A DNA stretch of 64,000 nt. Origin: an uncultured Roseateles sp. Its GTDB lineage: Bacteria > Pseudomonadota > Gammaproteobacteria > Burkholderiales > Burkholderiaceae. The notes beneath the pieces are model-generated. The model was not told the DNA's origin, searched no databases, and saw only the letters and a list, made by a program, of their open reading frames with translations. How positions within the stretch are numbered: position 1 is the stretch's first letter; each line of letters opens with the position of its first letter. The DNA lies in NCBI GenBank assembly GCA_946886855.1, contig CAMPJJ010000005.1, positions 35,997 through 99,996 of the forward strand, read 5' to 3'. Positions 1 through 9,762 of this stretch are shown piece after piece. Made by a program: the position numbers and the translations under genes.

Positions 1-946
1 CCGGCGTCAGGGGCACGCCCTGACCCCCGCGCGGACCGACCGCCAGATCGGGCAGCGGCTCCTCGCGGAAGAAGACGTAGCGCGGGTTGGCCCACATCGC
101 CTCCTTGAGCCGCTGCGGATTGCGCCGCCCCCAGTCCTTGATGCCGGACCACGAGGCTTCCGTGGCCCGCAGCTCGCCCTGGGCGATCAGCCACTGGCCC
201 ATCGAGCGGTAGGGCTGCTCGTTGTGCGCCGCGAAGGACAGCCGCACCCAGCGGCTCCGGCCGTCGCGCTCGGTCACGCGCAGGCGGCCGCTGCCCTGGA
301 TCTGCATCACCAGCGCCTCCAGCGGGTCCTGCACCCAGGCCAGGCTGAGCCGCGTCAGCGACGCGTTGTTCTCGATCTGTTGCTCGATCTGCTGACGGGT
401 GTCGTACGGCTTGCGCTGCGCCAGGTCCTGCGGCGGCGCCAGCAGCGGCACGCGGAAGTCGCCCTGCGCCTGCCGGCGCGCGGTGAGCTCCGGTTCGTAG
501 TACCCGGTCGCCACGCCTTCGCGCCGACCTTCCGGCGACTCGACGCGGTAGGGCTGCAGGCGCTTCATCAGCCAGACCATCGCGTCCCAGTCGTCGCCGG
601 GCTTGAAACCGCGGGCCTGCGTACAGATCGCGGCCCAGCCCGGCATCGGCTTCTCGCAGCCGCGCAGCAGCGCGGGCCACCATTCCAGCGCGCGATCCTG
701 GCCCCAGCCGGGCAGCTCGTTCCACGCGGCAGCGACCCAGCGCGCGCGCTCGCGTTGAAGCACCTGACGGCCGGCGTTGTCGTCCTCGCCATTGAGCAGC
801 TTCTCCGGATCGATCGGCAGCCCCGCCGCCAACGCCGACGCTGCCGCGGGCGCGAGGACGGCCGCCGAGGCCGCGCCCAGCGCGCCTAGAATCGCCAGCG
901 CCGCGCTCCAGCGGCGAGTTCTGCTACGGATCGGACCACGAATCAT
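1..946 (-). CDS. mltA: Membrane-bound lytic murein transglycosylase A (MltA), 3' end outside window
   Basis: Reading the minus strand from the ATG at 946 gives 315 codons that run off the window edge. The protein has a hydrophobic, Ala-rich signal segment at residues 17-40, then MltA-family landmarks: GYYEP, the block QIQGSGRL and, near the edge, NPRYVFFRE followed by GPRGGQGVPLTP. MltA cleaves the MurNAc-GlcNAc bond of peptidoglycan, forming 1,6-anhydro products. The catalytic Asp of the C-terminal 3D domain lies beyond the window. E. coli MltA is an outer-membrane lipoprotein, but no Cys is visible in the signal region here, so this form is probably soluble periplasmic. The start codon overlaps the start of the small divergent frame at 945. 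Confidence 0.9.
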   Translation of the reverse strand, partial: MIRGPIRSRTRRWSAALAILGALGAASAAVLAPAAASALAAGLPIDPEKLLNGEDDNAGRQVLQRERARWVAAAWNELPGWGQDRALEWWPALLRGCEKPMPGWAAICTQARGFKPGDDWDAMVWLMKRLQPYRVESPEGRREGVATGYYEPELTARRQAQGDFRVPLLAPPQDLAQRKPYDTRQQIEQQIENNASLTRLSLAWVQDPLEALVMQIQGSGRLRVTERDGRSRWVRLSFAAHNEQPYRSMGQWLIAQGELRATEASWSGIKDWGRRNPQRLKEAMWANPRYVFFREEPLPDLAVGPRGGQGVPLTP

Positions 947-1064
947 GGGCGTGATTTTGCTGGAGGCGCTCGGCGCCCTCGCGCTGCTCGTCTTCATCGT
1001 CTGGTGGACGATGTTCTCCGGCCGCAAGGGCGGCGAGCGGCCCGACGACCACGACGCCGCCTGA
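945..1064 (+). CDS. Small single-pass membrane protein, 39 aa (hypothetical)
   Basis: The frame opens with ATG at 945, back to back with the mltA start (the two ATGs share the CATG palindrome). It encodes a strongly hydrophobic helix at residues 3-23 (ILLEALGALALLVFIVWW) followed by a charged tail rich in Arg, Asp and His. This is the layout of small inner-membrane proteins. The stop codon sits in an 11-bp tandem repeat. I cannot name a family. The lack of space for a separate promoter and ribosome binding site outside the mltA start is against it, but the composition is not that of a random GC-rich frame. Confidence 0.45.
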   Translation: MGVILLEALGALALLVFIVWWTMFSGRKGGERPDDHDAA

Positions 1065-1093
1065 GCGCCACCTGAGCGCCACCTGAGCGTCGC
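1061..1093. repeat. 11-bp tandem repeat x3 at a stop codon
   Basis: Three units of ctgagcgccac (the third diverged) start at the TGA stop of the small membrane protein frame, so the stop codon is repeated downstream. Confidence 0.8.
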
Positions 1094-1134
1094 ATTCAGG
1101 CGCCTTCCTTCCTCTTCGGCCTCACCCTTCGGCC

Positions 1135-3213
1135 TCACCCCTTCGGCGGCACCAGGAAGCTCATCGGGTGCCGGCGCATCCGCGTCCAGATCGCCGCGCG
1201 CACGCGCTTCTGGTCCGCGAGCCGGATCCCGCGTGAGCGCAGCGCCACCTTGAACGCCAGGAAGAAGCTGACGCCCACGTTCAGCACGCCGGTCCCCAGG
1301 ATGCTGATCACGCAGAGCCAGAACGGCCAGTGCTTGAGCACGTCCAGTCCCAGCGCCCCGGCCGCGGCGGCCAGTTGGCCGGTCGACAGCGTCACGTGCC
1401 TGACCTCGATCGGCAGGCCGAAGAAGCCCAGCAGGGCCGGCACCAGGCCGAGCATGAGGCCCAGGCTGATGTTGGCGGTCAGCCCCGAGATGTTGTCCCG
1501 CCACCAGCGCGACCAGCGGGCCGCCCGGCCCGCGCCCAGCCGCGCCACGATGCGCGGGTTCCAGGCGATGGCGCTGTCCAGCCGGTGGAAGACGAACCAG
1601 TTCTCGACCCAGCCCGCGATCAGGCTCGAGGCGAACAGCAGCACCCCGGTGAACGCGGCGAAGAACAGCGACGGGCCCAGCACGGTCAGCGAATGCAGCA
1701 CGTGCTCGGCTTCCTTCACGCCGACCAGCGGCTTGCCGAAGCTCAGCCACGCCGCCAGCTGCACGACGAGCACCATCGGCGCCGCCAGCGCCAGGTTGCC
1801 GAGGATGCCCGCCGTCTGGGAACGGAACAGGTGAACGACCTCGTCGACGAAGGCCTGCAGGCCCGCGTCGCTGTCGATGTGGCGGAGCTTGTCGGCCAGC
1901 GCCGGCGCCGTCATCGCCGGCTGCTTGGTCGCGACGGTCCAATGCATCAGCAGGATGAAGACGAAGCTGGCCGCGTAGTTCACGCCCGCCCAGAAACCGC
2001 CCCAGAACGCGGACAGCCCCACCGCCATGATCGCGAACTTCATGAAGGTCGTGCCCGCGATCACCACCCCGCCGCCGCCGGCGCGGCGCAGCATGTCGCC
2101 GTACTCCTCGCGGTTGCGGGTGATGTAGTGCTCGCCGGTCTCGGCGCTGCGTTCCGCGACCTTGCGCGCCAGCAGCGAGTAGTGCCGCGCGAACAGCGTC
2201 CGGATGCTGCGGCGGTCGTGCACCACGGCCACCAGCGCCGCGACCAGGCGCAGCAGCTCGCGCTGCGGGTGATCGGCCAGCAGCACCGCCAGCAGGTCTT
2301 CGACACGGCGCAGCCGTGCCTGCATCTGCTCGACGCCGAACATCAGGTCCACGGAGACGCCGTGTTCCTCGAGATGATCCGGGACGGAGCGCACCGCCGC
2401 GCGGCATTCATCGAGCAGGCCGCGCAGGTACTGCAGCCTGCCCGGCAGCGTGGCCCGGTCCTGTTCGACGAGCGCGTGCTCGACCTGCTCCCACGCCGTC
2501 GCGAGGTTGCGGAAGGGCCGCCGCGCCAGCAGCTGCGGATCCATGCGCACGCGCAGCGCGCCGGACAGGCCGGCCGAGCGCACCGAGCTCACCAGCACCG
2601 TGATCGCGGCGCGCATCTCGTCGCGCCAGTCGCCCTCGGGCGCGCCGGCGAAGAGCAGGCCCAGCCGCTCCAGCAGTTCATCGTCGACGGCGCTGATCCA
2701 CTGCTCGTCGGCCTCGTGCGGGAACAGCAGTTCGAAGAGCTCGGACAGGTCCCGGGTGTCCGCGCTCAGCGGCAGCACGCGGCGGCGCAGGCGGCCGAGG
2801 AACTCGTTCCACAGCGCCATGCGCGGCGCGAAGCCGACCTCCGCGAACAGGCTGATCGCATCGACGTCGGCCCAGACACTGGCGATGACCGCCGCGAAGG
2901 CCTTCGCATGATCGGGGTGGCGCTCCAGCATGCGGAGCAGGTACCTGAGGCGGCGGATCGGCAGCGGCGCGGACGGCGCGGCGAGGGGCGCCGCCGAGGG
3001 CGCCGTGGCGGACGCCGGGTCGTCCCCGGAGGTCGAGGCGGCGGCCGGGGGCGCGGCGGCGGCCGGCGCCCGGTCGTCCTTGAGCGGCGCGTGACGCAGC
3101 CATTCGATCAATCGCACCAGCCAGAGATTGCGCTCGGCCAGCGGCGCCTGGGGATGCGCCGCCTGCGCCGCGTTCAGCAGCGCGGTGAGGTCCCAGCCCT
3201 GGCGACGGAACAT
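1135..3213 (-). CDS. Gcr-family 'site-specific recombinase' (PF10136-type) polytopic membrane protein
   Basis: This is 692 residues from the ATG at 3213, which overlaps the apaG stop by one base (TGATG). The longer frame upstream is only the shadow of apaG. Residues 1-60 are helical, followed by an Ala/Pro-rich linker and an alpha-helical domain to about 370. At least five strongly hydrophobic segments follow (for example [18 protein letters not shown] and [20 protein letters not shown]), with a basic C-terminus. It resembles the family annotated as Gcr site-specific recombinase from Neisseria, a label that fits poorly with an evident membrane protein. The apaG-proximal position suggests a house-keeping gene. 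Function unknown. Confidence 0.75.
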   Translation of the reverse strand: MFRRQGWDLTALLNAAQAAHPQAPLAERNLWLVRLIEWLRHAPLKDDRAPAAAAPPAAASTSGDDPASATAPSAAPLAAPSAPLPIRRLRYLLRMLERHPDHAKAFAAVIASVWADVDAISLFAEVGFAPRMALWNEFLGRLRRRVLPLSADTRDLSELFELLFPHEADEQWISAVDDELLERLGLLFAGAPEGDWRDEMRAAITVLVSSVRSAGLSGALRVRMDPQLLARRPFRNLATAWEQVEHALVEQDRATLPGRLQYLRGLLDECRAAVRSVPDHLEEHGVSVDLMFGVEQMQARLRRVEDLLAVLLADHPQRELLRLVAALVAVVHDRRSIRTLFARHYSLLARKVAERSAETGEHYITRNREEYGDMLRRAGGGGVVIAGTTFMKFAIMAVGLSAFWGGFWAGVNYAASFVFILLMHWTVATKQPAMTAPALADKLRHIDSDAGLQAFVDEVVHLFRSQTAGILGNLALAAPMVLVVQLAAWLSFGKPLVGVKEAEHVLHSLTVLGPSLFFAAFTGVLLFASSLIAGWVENWFVFHRLDSAIAWNPRIVARLGAGRAARWSRWWRDNISGLTANISLGLMLGLVPALLGFFGLPIEVRHVTLSTGQLAAAAGALGLDVLKHWPFWLCVISILGTGVLNVGVSFFLAFKVALRSRGIRLADQKRVRAAIWTRMRRHPMSFLVPPKG

Positions 3214-3587
3214 CAATGCAGGGAACCGGAGTCGGCCAGCAGGAACTCGGGCACCTCGGCGTGGAAGACCTCGGCCTTGTCCGTGACGCAGAGGAAGCGC
3301 CCGCTCATCGTGCCGTGGCGGGTCGAGATCTGCGCCCACGAGCTGTACTGGAAACGCTCGCCCGGCTGCAGCAGCGGTTGGTGTCCGACGACGGCCAACC
3401 CGTGCACTTCCTGTTCCTTGCCGTTGCCGTCCACGATGGTCCAGTGGCGGCCGATCAACTGGGCGGTGACGTCGCCCCGGTTCTCGATCGTCACGGTGTA
3501 GCCGTACGCAAACTCGTTGCGATCGGGGAAGGTCTGGTCGGCGAGCGGCTCGACGACGACGCTGCAATGAAAGTGCGGATGGGCCAT
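3213..3587 (-). CDS. apaG: ApaG domain protein
   Basis: 124 residues, the usual ApaG length, with the family core [20 protein letters not shown] at about residues 65-84 and the following HGTMSGRF. ApaG is a small fibronectin-III-like beta-sandwich protein of uncertain role, often linked with diadenosine tetraphosphate or stress genes. It is the first gene of a minus-strand pair with the Gcr-family membrane protein, joined by a one-base stop/start overlap, and is divergent from the solute-binding protein gene at 3712. Confidence 0.93.
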   Translation of the reverse strand: MAHPHFHCSVVVEPLADQTFPDRNEFAYGYTVTIENRGDVTAQLIGRHWTIVDGNGKEQEVHGLAVVGHQPLLQPGERFQYSSWAQISTRHGTMSGRFLCVTDKAEVFHAEVPEFLLADSGSLH

Positions 3588-3711
3588 CGGCGGATTCTAG
3601 GGAACTCACGGGCGCCCACGTGGGCTATGCTGGCTACCGCACAGAGAACAACCAGAAACCGCTCGAACGGACCATCCAACGCGACCGGCACGCATCCGGA
3701 CGCCATCCGTC

Positions 3712-4593
3712 ATGGAGACAAGGGCAGGACACCTGTTGGCAGTGCCGCGTCCCACGCGACGCCAGGCCATGGCGCGCGGCTGCGCGCTGGTCGGCGTGGC
3801 CGCGACCGTCTGCGTCGACCTGGGGCTGACCGCCGCCAATTCGGTGATGGCGGCCCCGTCGGGACCGGCGGCGCCCGCGGTGCCGGGCGCCGGGGCGACG
3901 GGGCCGTTGACGCTGCGCAGCGCTGCCCAGGCCGGCGCGCCGGCCAAGTACGCGTCGGGCGACCCGCAGCGACCGGGCCTGTGCGGCGAGATCGCCGCCG
4001 CCGTCATGCGCACCGATCCGGACCTGCACCTCGAGGGCCTGGACCAGCCGGTGCCGCTGCGGCGCCTGGAGCTGATGCTGAGCAACGGCGACCTCGACGT
4101 GTTCTTCTGCCTGCTGAAGTCGGAGCACCGCCACGCGCTGATGCGTTACCTGCCGGTGCCGCTCTACCGGATCTCGCACGTGCTGGCGATGCGCGTCGGC
4201 GACGAGCGCACGCCGCGCACCTGGGACGAGTTGCGCGCCTTCGCGCGCCGCCAGCCGCTGCTGCTGGCGCAGGGCACCAAGCTGGCCGCGACGCTGCAGG
4301 AGGCGGACGTGGCCTTCATCGAATCGGCGCGCAGCGACAAGGAAGCGCTGCAGATGCTGGTGCGCGGTCGCACGGCCGGGGTCTACGGCCAGGACTTCAA
4401 CCTGCGCCAGGCCGCGCGCGGCGCGGGCCTGGAATCGCGTGTGCGCATCGGGCCGCAGGTCTTCGAGGAGGAGACCCAGTACGCCGTCGTCTCGCGCCAA
4501 CTGCCCGAGGCGGTGGCGGAGCGGCTCACCGACCGCCTGCGCCAGCTCAGCGCTTCCGGCGAGATCGCACGGCTCGCGGAGCGTTACCGCTAG
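3712..4593 (+). CDS. Periplasmic solute-binding protein, family 3, orphan
   Basis: 293 residues. The N-terminus reads [10 protein letters not shown] followed by a hydrophobic stretch ending near NSVMAA, which resembles a twin-arginine signal (TRR plus two apolar residues). The mature part has the alternating alpha/beta pattern of SBP_bac_3 proteins, including [16 protein letters not shown] and a lobe-2 segment RTWDELRAF, and ends with the typical RLAERYR. Such proteins bind amino acids or similar small solutes. No permease or ATPase gene lies beside it, so it may serve a sensor or a distant transporter. Substrate unknown. Confidence 0.75.
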   Translation: METRAGHLLAVPRPTRRQAMARGCALVGVAATVCVDLGLTAANSVMAAPSGPAAPAVPGAGATGPLTLRSAAQAGAPAKYASGDPQRPGLCGEIAAAVMRTDPDLHLEGLDQPVPLRRLELMLSNGDLDVFFCLLKSEHRHALMRYLPVPLYRISHVLAMRVGDERTPRTWDELRAFARRQPLLLAQGTKLAATLQEADVAFIESARSDKEALQMLVRGRTAGVYGQDFNLRQAARGAGLESRVRIGPQVFEEETQYAVVSRQLPEAVAERLTDRLRQLSASGEIARLAERYR

Positions 4594-4667
4594 CGGGCGC
4601 CCGGGCACGCGGCAGCCTTCCTACAATCCCCGTCTTTCCCCGCCAGCGCCCGCGCGCCCGTTCCGCC

Positions 4668-5354
4668 ATGAACCCGCCCACCTACCGCATCGCCCCCAGC
4701 ATCCTGTCCGCTGATTTCGCCAACCTGGGCGAGGAAGTCCGCAACGTGCTGGCCGCCGGCGCGGACTGGATCCACTTCGACGTGATGGACAACCATTACG
4801 TGCCCAACCTGACCTTCGGCCCCATGGTCTGCGAGGCCTTGAAGAAGCACGCCGTCAAGCCCGACGGCACGCCGGCGCCCATCGACGTCCACCTGATGGT
4901 GCAGCCGGTCGACAGCCTGGCCCAGGCCTTCTGCCGCGCGGGCGCCAACCTGGTGAGCTTCCATCCCGAAGCCAGCCAGCACGTCGACCGCACCCTCCAG
5001 CTGATCAAGTCCGAGGGCGCGCAGGCCGGCCTGGTCTTCAACCCGGCCACGCCGCTGGACGTGCTGGAGTGGGTGATCGACAAGGTCGACCTGGTGCTGA
5101 TCATGAGCGTCAACCCCGGCTTCGGCGGCCAGAGCTTCATCCCCGGCGCGCTGAAGAAGCTGCAGCAGGCCAAGGCGATGATCCTGGCCAGCGGCCGCGA
5201 CATCCGCCTGGAGATCGACGGCGGCGTGAAGGTCGACAACATCCGCGAGATCGCGGCCGCGGGCGCGGACACCTTCGTGGCGGGCTCGGCGATCTTCGGC
5301 AAGCCCGACTACAAGGGCGTCATCGACGCGATGCGCGCCGAGCTGGCGCTCTGA
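4668..5354 (+). CDS. rpe: Ribulose-phosphate 3-epimerase
   Basis: 228 residues from the ATG at 4668. It has the TIM-barrel signature of Rpe: [13 protein letters not shown] at the N-terminus, [13 protein letters not shown] with the metal-binding His/Asp pair, [14 protein letters not shown] and the C-terminal phosphate-binding EIDGGV and AGSAIFG. It interconverts ribulose-5-phosphate and xylulose-5-phosphate in the cytosolic pentose phosphate pathway. In many Burkholderiales rpe is followed by gph and trpE; here those genes begin about 18 kb further on. Confidence 0.97.
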   Translation: MNPPTYRIAPSILSADFANLGEEVRNVLAAGADWIHFDVMDNHYVPNLTFGPMVCEALKKHAVKPDGTPAPIDVHLMVQPVDSLAQAFCRAGANLVSFHPEASQHVDRTLQLIKSEGAQAGLVFNPATPLDVLEWVIDKVDLVLIMSVNPGFGGQSFIPGALKKLQQAKAMILASGRDIRLEIDGGVKVDNIREIAAAGADTFVAGSAIFGKPDYKGVIDAMRAELAL

Positions 5355-5373
5355 GTCCGGAGGCGTCGTCCCG

Positions 5374-5853
5374 GTGACCCGACTGCTGCTGGTCTGCGCG
5401 GCCAACCTGTGCCGCTCGCCGATGGCCGAGGCGGTGCTGCGCCTGCGCGCCGGAGAACTCGGCCTGACCGAGGTGCATTCCGCCGGCGTGTTTGCGTCGT
5501 CGCGCGCACACGCCGTCGACAAGCGCGCGCTGACGGTGCTGGCGCAGCGCGGCTACGGCATGGACCGGCGCTGGCGCTCACGCAAGGTGAAGACCGAGGA
5601 CTTCGACCGCTACGACCTGATCCTGGCGATGGACCGCAACGTGCTGCGCGGCCTGAAGGCCGCGAAGCCCGCGGTCTCGCCGGCGAAGCTCGGACTGTTC
5701 CTCGCGGGCATGAACGGGCTGGGCCTGGACGAGGTGCCCGACCCGTACTACGGCGCGGGCAACGCCTTCGTGCATGTGCTCGACCTGATCGAGGCCCGCG
5801 TGCACACCTGGCCGAAGGATGAAGCGGTGTTCCACAAGACGGCCGGCGGCTGA
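5374..5853 (+). CDS. Low-molecular-weight protein-tyrosine phosphatase
   Basis: 159 residues from a GTG start with GGAGG about 10 bases upstream. The N-terminal P-loop CAANLCRS (Cys8, Arg14, Ser15) is the CX5RS signature, and the acid loop DPYYG (Asp123) completes the active site. Members dephosphorylate phosphotyrosine, often on exopolysaccharide tyrosine kinases. No kinase or capsule gene is close by, so the substrate is unknown. It lies 20 bp after rpe and may be cotranscribed with it. Confidence 0.9.
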   Translation: MTRLLLVCAANLCRSPMAEAVLRLRAGELGLTEVHSAGVFASSRAHAVDKRALTVLAQRGYGMDRRWRSRKVKTEDFDRYDLILAMDRNVLRGLKAAKPAVSPAKLGLFLAGMNGLGLDEVPDPYYGAGNAFVHVLDLIEARVHTWPKDEAVFHKTAGG

Positions 5854-5921
5854 GCTGCTGCCAGGTCCGGACGGCGTTCGGGCCAGAATCGCGCGTCCAT
5901 GACACGCCTGGGAGGGCGGCG

Positions 5922-6530
5922 ATGAGCGATCGGTTGGCGCAGGGGCCGGACGGCCAGTGGCGGTGCAAGTGGTGCGAGGCCCCTGGCTTCGACATGTACC
6001 GCCACTATCACGACAACGAGTGGGGCTACCCCGTCCACGAGGACCGGCGGCTGTTCGAGAAGCTCTGCCTGGAGGGTTTCCAGTCGGGGCTGTCGTGGCG
6101 GACCATCCTCGCCAAGCGCGAGAACTTCCGCAAGGCATTCAGGCAGTTCGAGATCGCCAGGGTCGCGAAGTTCGGCGAGGCCGACGTTACGCGGCTGCTC
6201 GCCGACGAGGGCATCGTGCGTCACCGCGGCAAGATCGAGGCGGCGATCCACAACGCGTCCCGCGCGCTCGCGCTGCAGCAGGAAGCCGGTTCGCTGGCCG
6301 CGTTCTTCTGGCGTTTCGAGGATCCGGAGGAGGGCGGCGATGTACGCCCGACATCGGCGACCTCGGTCAAGCTCTCCAAGGAACTGAAGAAGCGCGGCTG
6401 GAAGTTCGTCGGCCCCACGACGGTCTACGCGTTCATGCAGGCGATGGGGCTGGTCAACGACCATGCCCCGGGCTGCATTGGCCGCCAAACGGCCGCCGCT
6501 GCCCGCCTCGCCTTCAAGCCGCCGCGGTGA
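5922..6530 (+). CDS. tag: DNA-3-methyladenine glycosylase I
   Basis: 202 residues with GGAGG just before the ATG. It matches Tag along its whole length. The zinc-site residues are Cys15 (RCKW), His30 (YHDNEWG), His181 and Cys185 (VNDHAPGC); Glu51 in CLEGFQSGLSW corresponds to the E. coli Tag pocket Glu38. RHRGKI and KKRGWKFVGPT are also present. It excises 3-methyladenine from alkylated DNA in base-excision repair. It converges on the RND efflux gene. Confidence 0.96.
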   Translation: MSDRLAQGPDGQWRCKWCEAPGFDMYRHYHDNEWGYPVHEDRRLFEKLCLEGFQSGLSWRTILAKRENFRKAFRQFEIARVAKFGEADVTRLLADEGIVRHRGKIEAAIHNASRALALQQEAGSLAAFFWRFEDPEEGGDVRPTSATSVKLSKELKKRGWKFVGPTTVYAFMQAMGLVNDHAPGCIGRQTAAAARLAFKPPR

Positions 6531-6620
6531 CTCCGGGCCGGCATGGGGCTTGGGGGTCCTGGAGGGAGCCCCCATGCCCCGTGGAGGCCGCGCTCGGCGA
6601 CGGCAGGTGGGCGGCCCCCG

Positions 6621-9600
6621 TCAGTCCGCGACCCCTGGCGCCGGATGCTTGGAATGCTCGGGATGCTCGGTCAGGCGCATGTGCGCCACCTCCCGCGTAT
6701 CCGGCCCCTTCCCGCTGAACCGGTCCAGCGCCAGGTAGATCACCGGCGTGATGTAGAGCGTCACCGCCTGCGACAGGACCAGCCCGCCGACCACGGCGAG
6801 GCCGAGCGGCTGGCGCAGCTCCGCGCCGGCGCCCAGGCCCAGCGCGATCGGCAGCGCGCCCATCAGCGCGGCCAGCGTCGTCATCATGATCGGGCGGAAG
6901 CGCAGGATGCAGGCCTCGCGGATCGCCTGCTGCGGCGTCATGCCGCCGTTGCGCTGCGCGTCGAGCGCGAAGTCGATCATCATGATCGCGTTCTTCTTCA
7001 CGATGCCCACCAGCATCAGGATGCCGATCGTCGCGATGATGGTCAGCTCCATGCCTGCGAGCTGCAGCGTCAGCAGCGCACCCACCGCCGCCGACGGCAG
7101 GCCCGCCAGGATGGTCAGCGGATGGATGTAGCTCTCGTAGAGCACGCCCAGCAGCACGTAGATCACCGCGATCGCCAGCACGATCAGCAGCAGCTGGCCG
7201 CCCTGCGAGTCCTTGAACACCGCCGCGTCGCCGCCGTAGCTGGTGATGATGGACGGCGGCAGGCCGATCTCCTTCGTGAACTGGTCGATCCTGCCCGTGG
7301 CCGTGCCCAGCGGCACGTCCGGCGCCAGGTTGAAGCTCAGCGTGATCGCCTGCAGCTGGCCCTGGTGGTTGACCGCCGTCGGGCCCAGCTCGCGCTTCAC
7401 GCTCGCGAAGGCCGTCAGCGGCACCATCGTGCTGTTCTTGCCGCGCAGGTAGATCTTGTCGAAGGCGTCCTCGCTCAGGCGGTCGCTGTCGGTCGCCTCC
7501 ATGATCACCTGGTAGGTGTTGCTCTCGGCGTAGATGCTGGAGACCTGGCGCTCGCCGAAGGCCGAGTACAGCGCGTTGCGCAGGTCTTGCATCTGCACGC
7601 CCAGCAGCGTGGCGCGCTCGCGGTCGATCACGAGGTTGGCCTGCAGCCCGCGCAGCTGCGAGTCGCTGGTGACGTCGCGGAACACCGGGTCGTTGCGCAG
7701 CTTGTCCTGCAGCTTCACCGCCCAGGTGTTGAGCTCGCCGGTGCTGACCGACTGCAGCGTGAACTGGTAGCGGCTCTTGGACTGCCGGCCGCCGAGCTGC
7801 AGGTTCTGCACCGGCCGCAGGTAGACCGCGATGCCGGGCACGCCGCGCAGCTTCTTGCGCAGCTGCTCCAGCACCTGCGGCATCGGCGGACGCTCGCCGC
7901 GCGACTTCAGGTTGATGAACAGGCGCCCCGTGTTGACGTTGCCGCCGCCCCCGCCGCCGCCCACCGCGGCGGACACCGAGGCCACCGACGGATCGTCCTG
8001 CACGATCTGCGCGACGCGTTCCTGCAGCACCGTCATCGCGGCGAAGGAGATGTCCTCGGACGCTTCGGTGCTGGCCTGGATCTGGCCGATGTCCTCTTCC
8101 GGGAAGAAGCCCTTGGGAATGACGATCCAGAGCCACGCGCTGGCGATGAAGGTGGCGAGCGCCACCACGCCCACCACCCAGCGGCGCGCCAGCGCCCAGT
8201 CCAGCGAGGCCGTGTACTTGTCCAGCACCCAGCCGAAGCCGGCCTCGAAGGTGCGGCCGAGCGCGTTCTCCTCCACCTCGTGGTGGCTGCTGAGGAAGCG
8301 GCTGCACAGCATGGGCACCAGCGTCAGCGAGACGCCGGCCGACACGCCGATCGCCAGCGACACGACGACGGCGAACTCGTGGAACAGCAGCCCGATCACG
8401 CCCGGCATGAAGAAGATCGGGATCAGCACCGCGATCAGCGAGATCGAGATCGACATGATCGTGAACGCCATCTCGCGCGCGCCGCGGATGGCGGCATCGA
8501 AGGGCGCCATGCCGTCCTCGACGTGGCGGTAGATGTTCTCCAGCATCACGATCGCGTCGTCGACCACCAGGCCCACGGCCAGCGTGATGCCCAGCAGCGA
8601 GATGTTGTCCAGGCTGTAGCCCAGCGCGAACAGCAGCGTCACCGCGCCGATCAGCGAGATCGGCAGCGACAGCGTCGGGATCAGCGTCGCCACCATGCGG
8701 CGCAGGAACAGGAAGATCACCATCACGACCAGCGCCACCGTCAGCGCCAGCGTGAAGTAGACGTCGTGCAGGCCTTCGCGGATCGACACCGAGCGGTCGT
8801 TGAGCGTGCTCATCTGCACCGACGCCGGCAGCTGCGCGGCGAAGCGCGGCAGCATGGCCTTCACCGCGTCGACCACCTTGACGGTGTTGGCGTCGGGCTG
8901 GCGCTGCACGGCCAGCACGATGGAGCGCTCGCCGTTGAAGTTGGAGAAGGACTTGACGGTCTCGTAGCTGTCCTCGACGTCGGCGACCTCGCGCAGGAAC
9001 ACCGGCGCGCCGTTGCGCGTGGCCACGACGATGCCGCCGAAGGCCCGGGCGTCGCGCAGCTGCTTGTTGGCCTGGATGGTCAAGGTCTGGCGCGCGCCGT
9101 CCAGCGTGCCGACGGGCGTGTTGGCGTTGGCGCCCTTGACGGCGGCCTGCAGTTCGTCGAGCGTGATGTTGCGCTGCTGGAGCAGCTCGTTGCGCGCCTT
9201 GATGCGCACCGCGAAACGCTTCTGGCCGTAGATGGACACCTGCGCCACGCCGTCGATCGTCGACAGGCTGGGGGTGATCAGGTTCTCGGCGTAGTCGTTG
9301 AGCTCGGACAGGTTGATCGACGGCGAGGTCAGCGCCACCAGCAGCACCGGCGCGTCGGCCGGGTTGACCTTGCGGTAGGACGGCGGCGTGGTCATCTCGA
9401 CCGGCAGCGCGCGCAGCGAGCGGAACAGCGCCGCCTGCACGTCGACCGCGGCGGCGTCGATGTCGCGCGCCGCGTCGAATTCCAGCGTCAGCGAGCTGTT
9501 GCCCAGCGTGTTGGTCGACGAGATCGTCGTGATGCCGGCGATCGTCGAGAACTGCTTCTCCAGCGGCAGCGCGACGGAGGAGGCCATGGTCTCCGGGCTG

Positions 9601-9761
9601 GCGCCGGGCAGCGTCGCCTGCACGTTGATGACCGGCGTGTTGAAGCTGGGCAGCGCGGCGACCGGGATGCGGCTCCACGCAGCGATGCCGGCGACGACCA
9701 GCGCCACATTCAGCAGCACGGTCATGACCGGCCGGCGGATGAAGAGTTCGGTGAGATTCAT
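6621..9761 (-). CDS. RND multidrug efflux transporter, inner-membrane subunit (MdtB/MdtC/AcrB type)
   Basis: 1046 residues, the usual HAE1 length. It starts FIRRPVMTVLL, with TM1 at residues 12-30, large periplasmic loops, and TM helices 2-6 from about 335. The proton-relay pair Asp401-Asp402 sits in GLVVDDAIVMLEN (TM4), and IPKGFFPEEDIG begins the second loop. A Gly-rich run (GGGGGGG) lies near residue 600. It is a proton antiporter that exports drugs or lipophilic compounds. It follows the adaptor gene by one base. No outer-membrane channel gene is in the operon, so a TolC-like protein must be encoded elsewhere. Confidence 0.95.
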   Translation of the reverse strand: MNLTELFIRRPVMTVLLNVALVVAGIAAWSRIPVAALPSFNTPVINVQATLPGASPETMASSVALPLEKQFSTIAGITTISSTNTLGNSSLTLEFDAARDIDAAAVDVQAALFRSLRALPVEMTTPPSYRKVNPADAPVLLVALTSPSINLSELNDYAENLITPSLSTIDGVAQVSIYGQKRFAVRIKARNELLQQRNITLDELQAAVKGANANTPVGTLDGARQTLTIQANKQLRDARAFGGIVVATRNGAPVFLREVADVEDSYETVKSFSNFNGERSIVLAVQRQPDANTVKVVDAVKAMLPRFAAQLPASVQMSTLNDRSVSIREGLHDVYFTLALTVALVVMVIFLFLRRMVATLIPTLSLPISLIGAVTLLFALGYSLDNISLLGITLAVGLVVDDAIVMLENIYRHVEDGMAPFDAAIRGAREMAFTIMSISISLIAVLIPIFFMPGVIGLLFHEFAVVVSLAIGVSAGVSLTLVPMLCSRFLSSHHEVEENALGRTFEAGFGWVLDKYTASLDWALARRWVVGVVALATFIASAWLWIVIPKGFFPEEDIGQIQASTEASEDISFAAMTVLQERVAQIVQDDPSVASVSAAVGGGGGGGNVNTGRLFINLKSRGERPPMPQVLEQLRKKLRGVPGIAVYLRPVQNLQLGGRQSKSRYQFTLQSVSTGELNTWAVKLQDKLRNDPVFRDVTSDSQLRGLQANLVIDRERATLLGVQMQDLRNALYSAFGERQVSSIYAESNTYQVIMEATDSDRLSEDAFDKIYLRGKNSTMVPLTAFASVKRELGPTAVNHQGQLQAITLSFNLAPDVPLGTATGRIDQFTKEIGLPPSIITSYGGDAAVFKDSQGGQLLLIVLAIAVIYVLLGVLYESYIHPLTILAGLPSAAVGALLTLQLAGMELTIIATIGILMLVGIVKKNAIMMIDFALDAQRNGGMTPQQAIREACILRFRPIMMTTLAALMGALPIALGLGAGAELRQPLGLAVVGGLVLSQAVTLYITPVIYLALDRFSGKGPDTREVAHMRLTEHPEHSKHPAPGVAD

Positions 9762-9762
9762 G

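Noticed and set aside
3216..4667. Long plus-strand extension of rpe to 712 codons
   Set aside because: It runs antisense to apaG and out of frame through the solute-binding protein gene; rpe itself starts at 4668 with a normal N-terminus.
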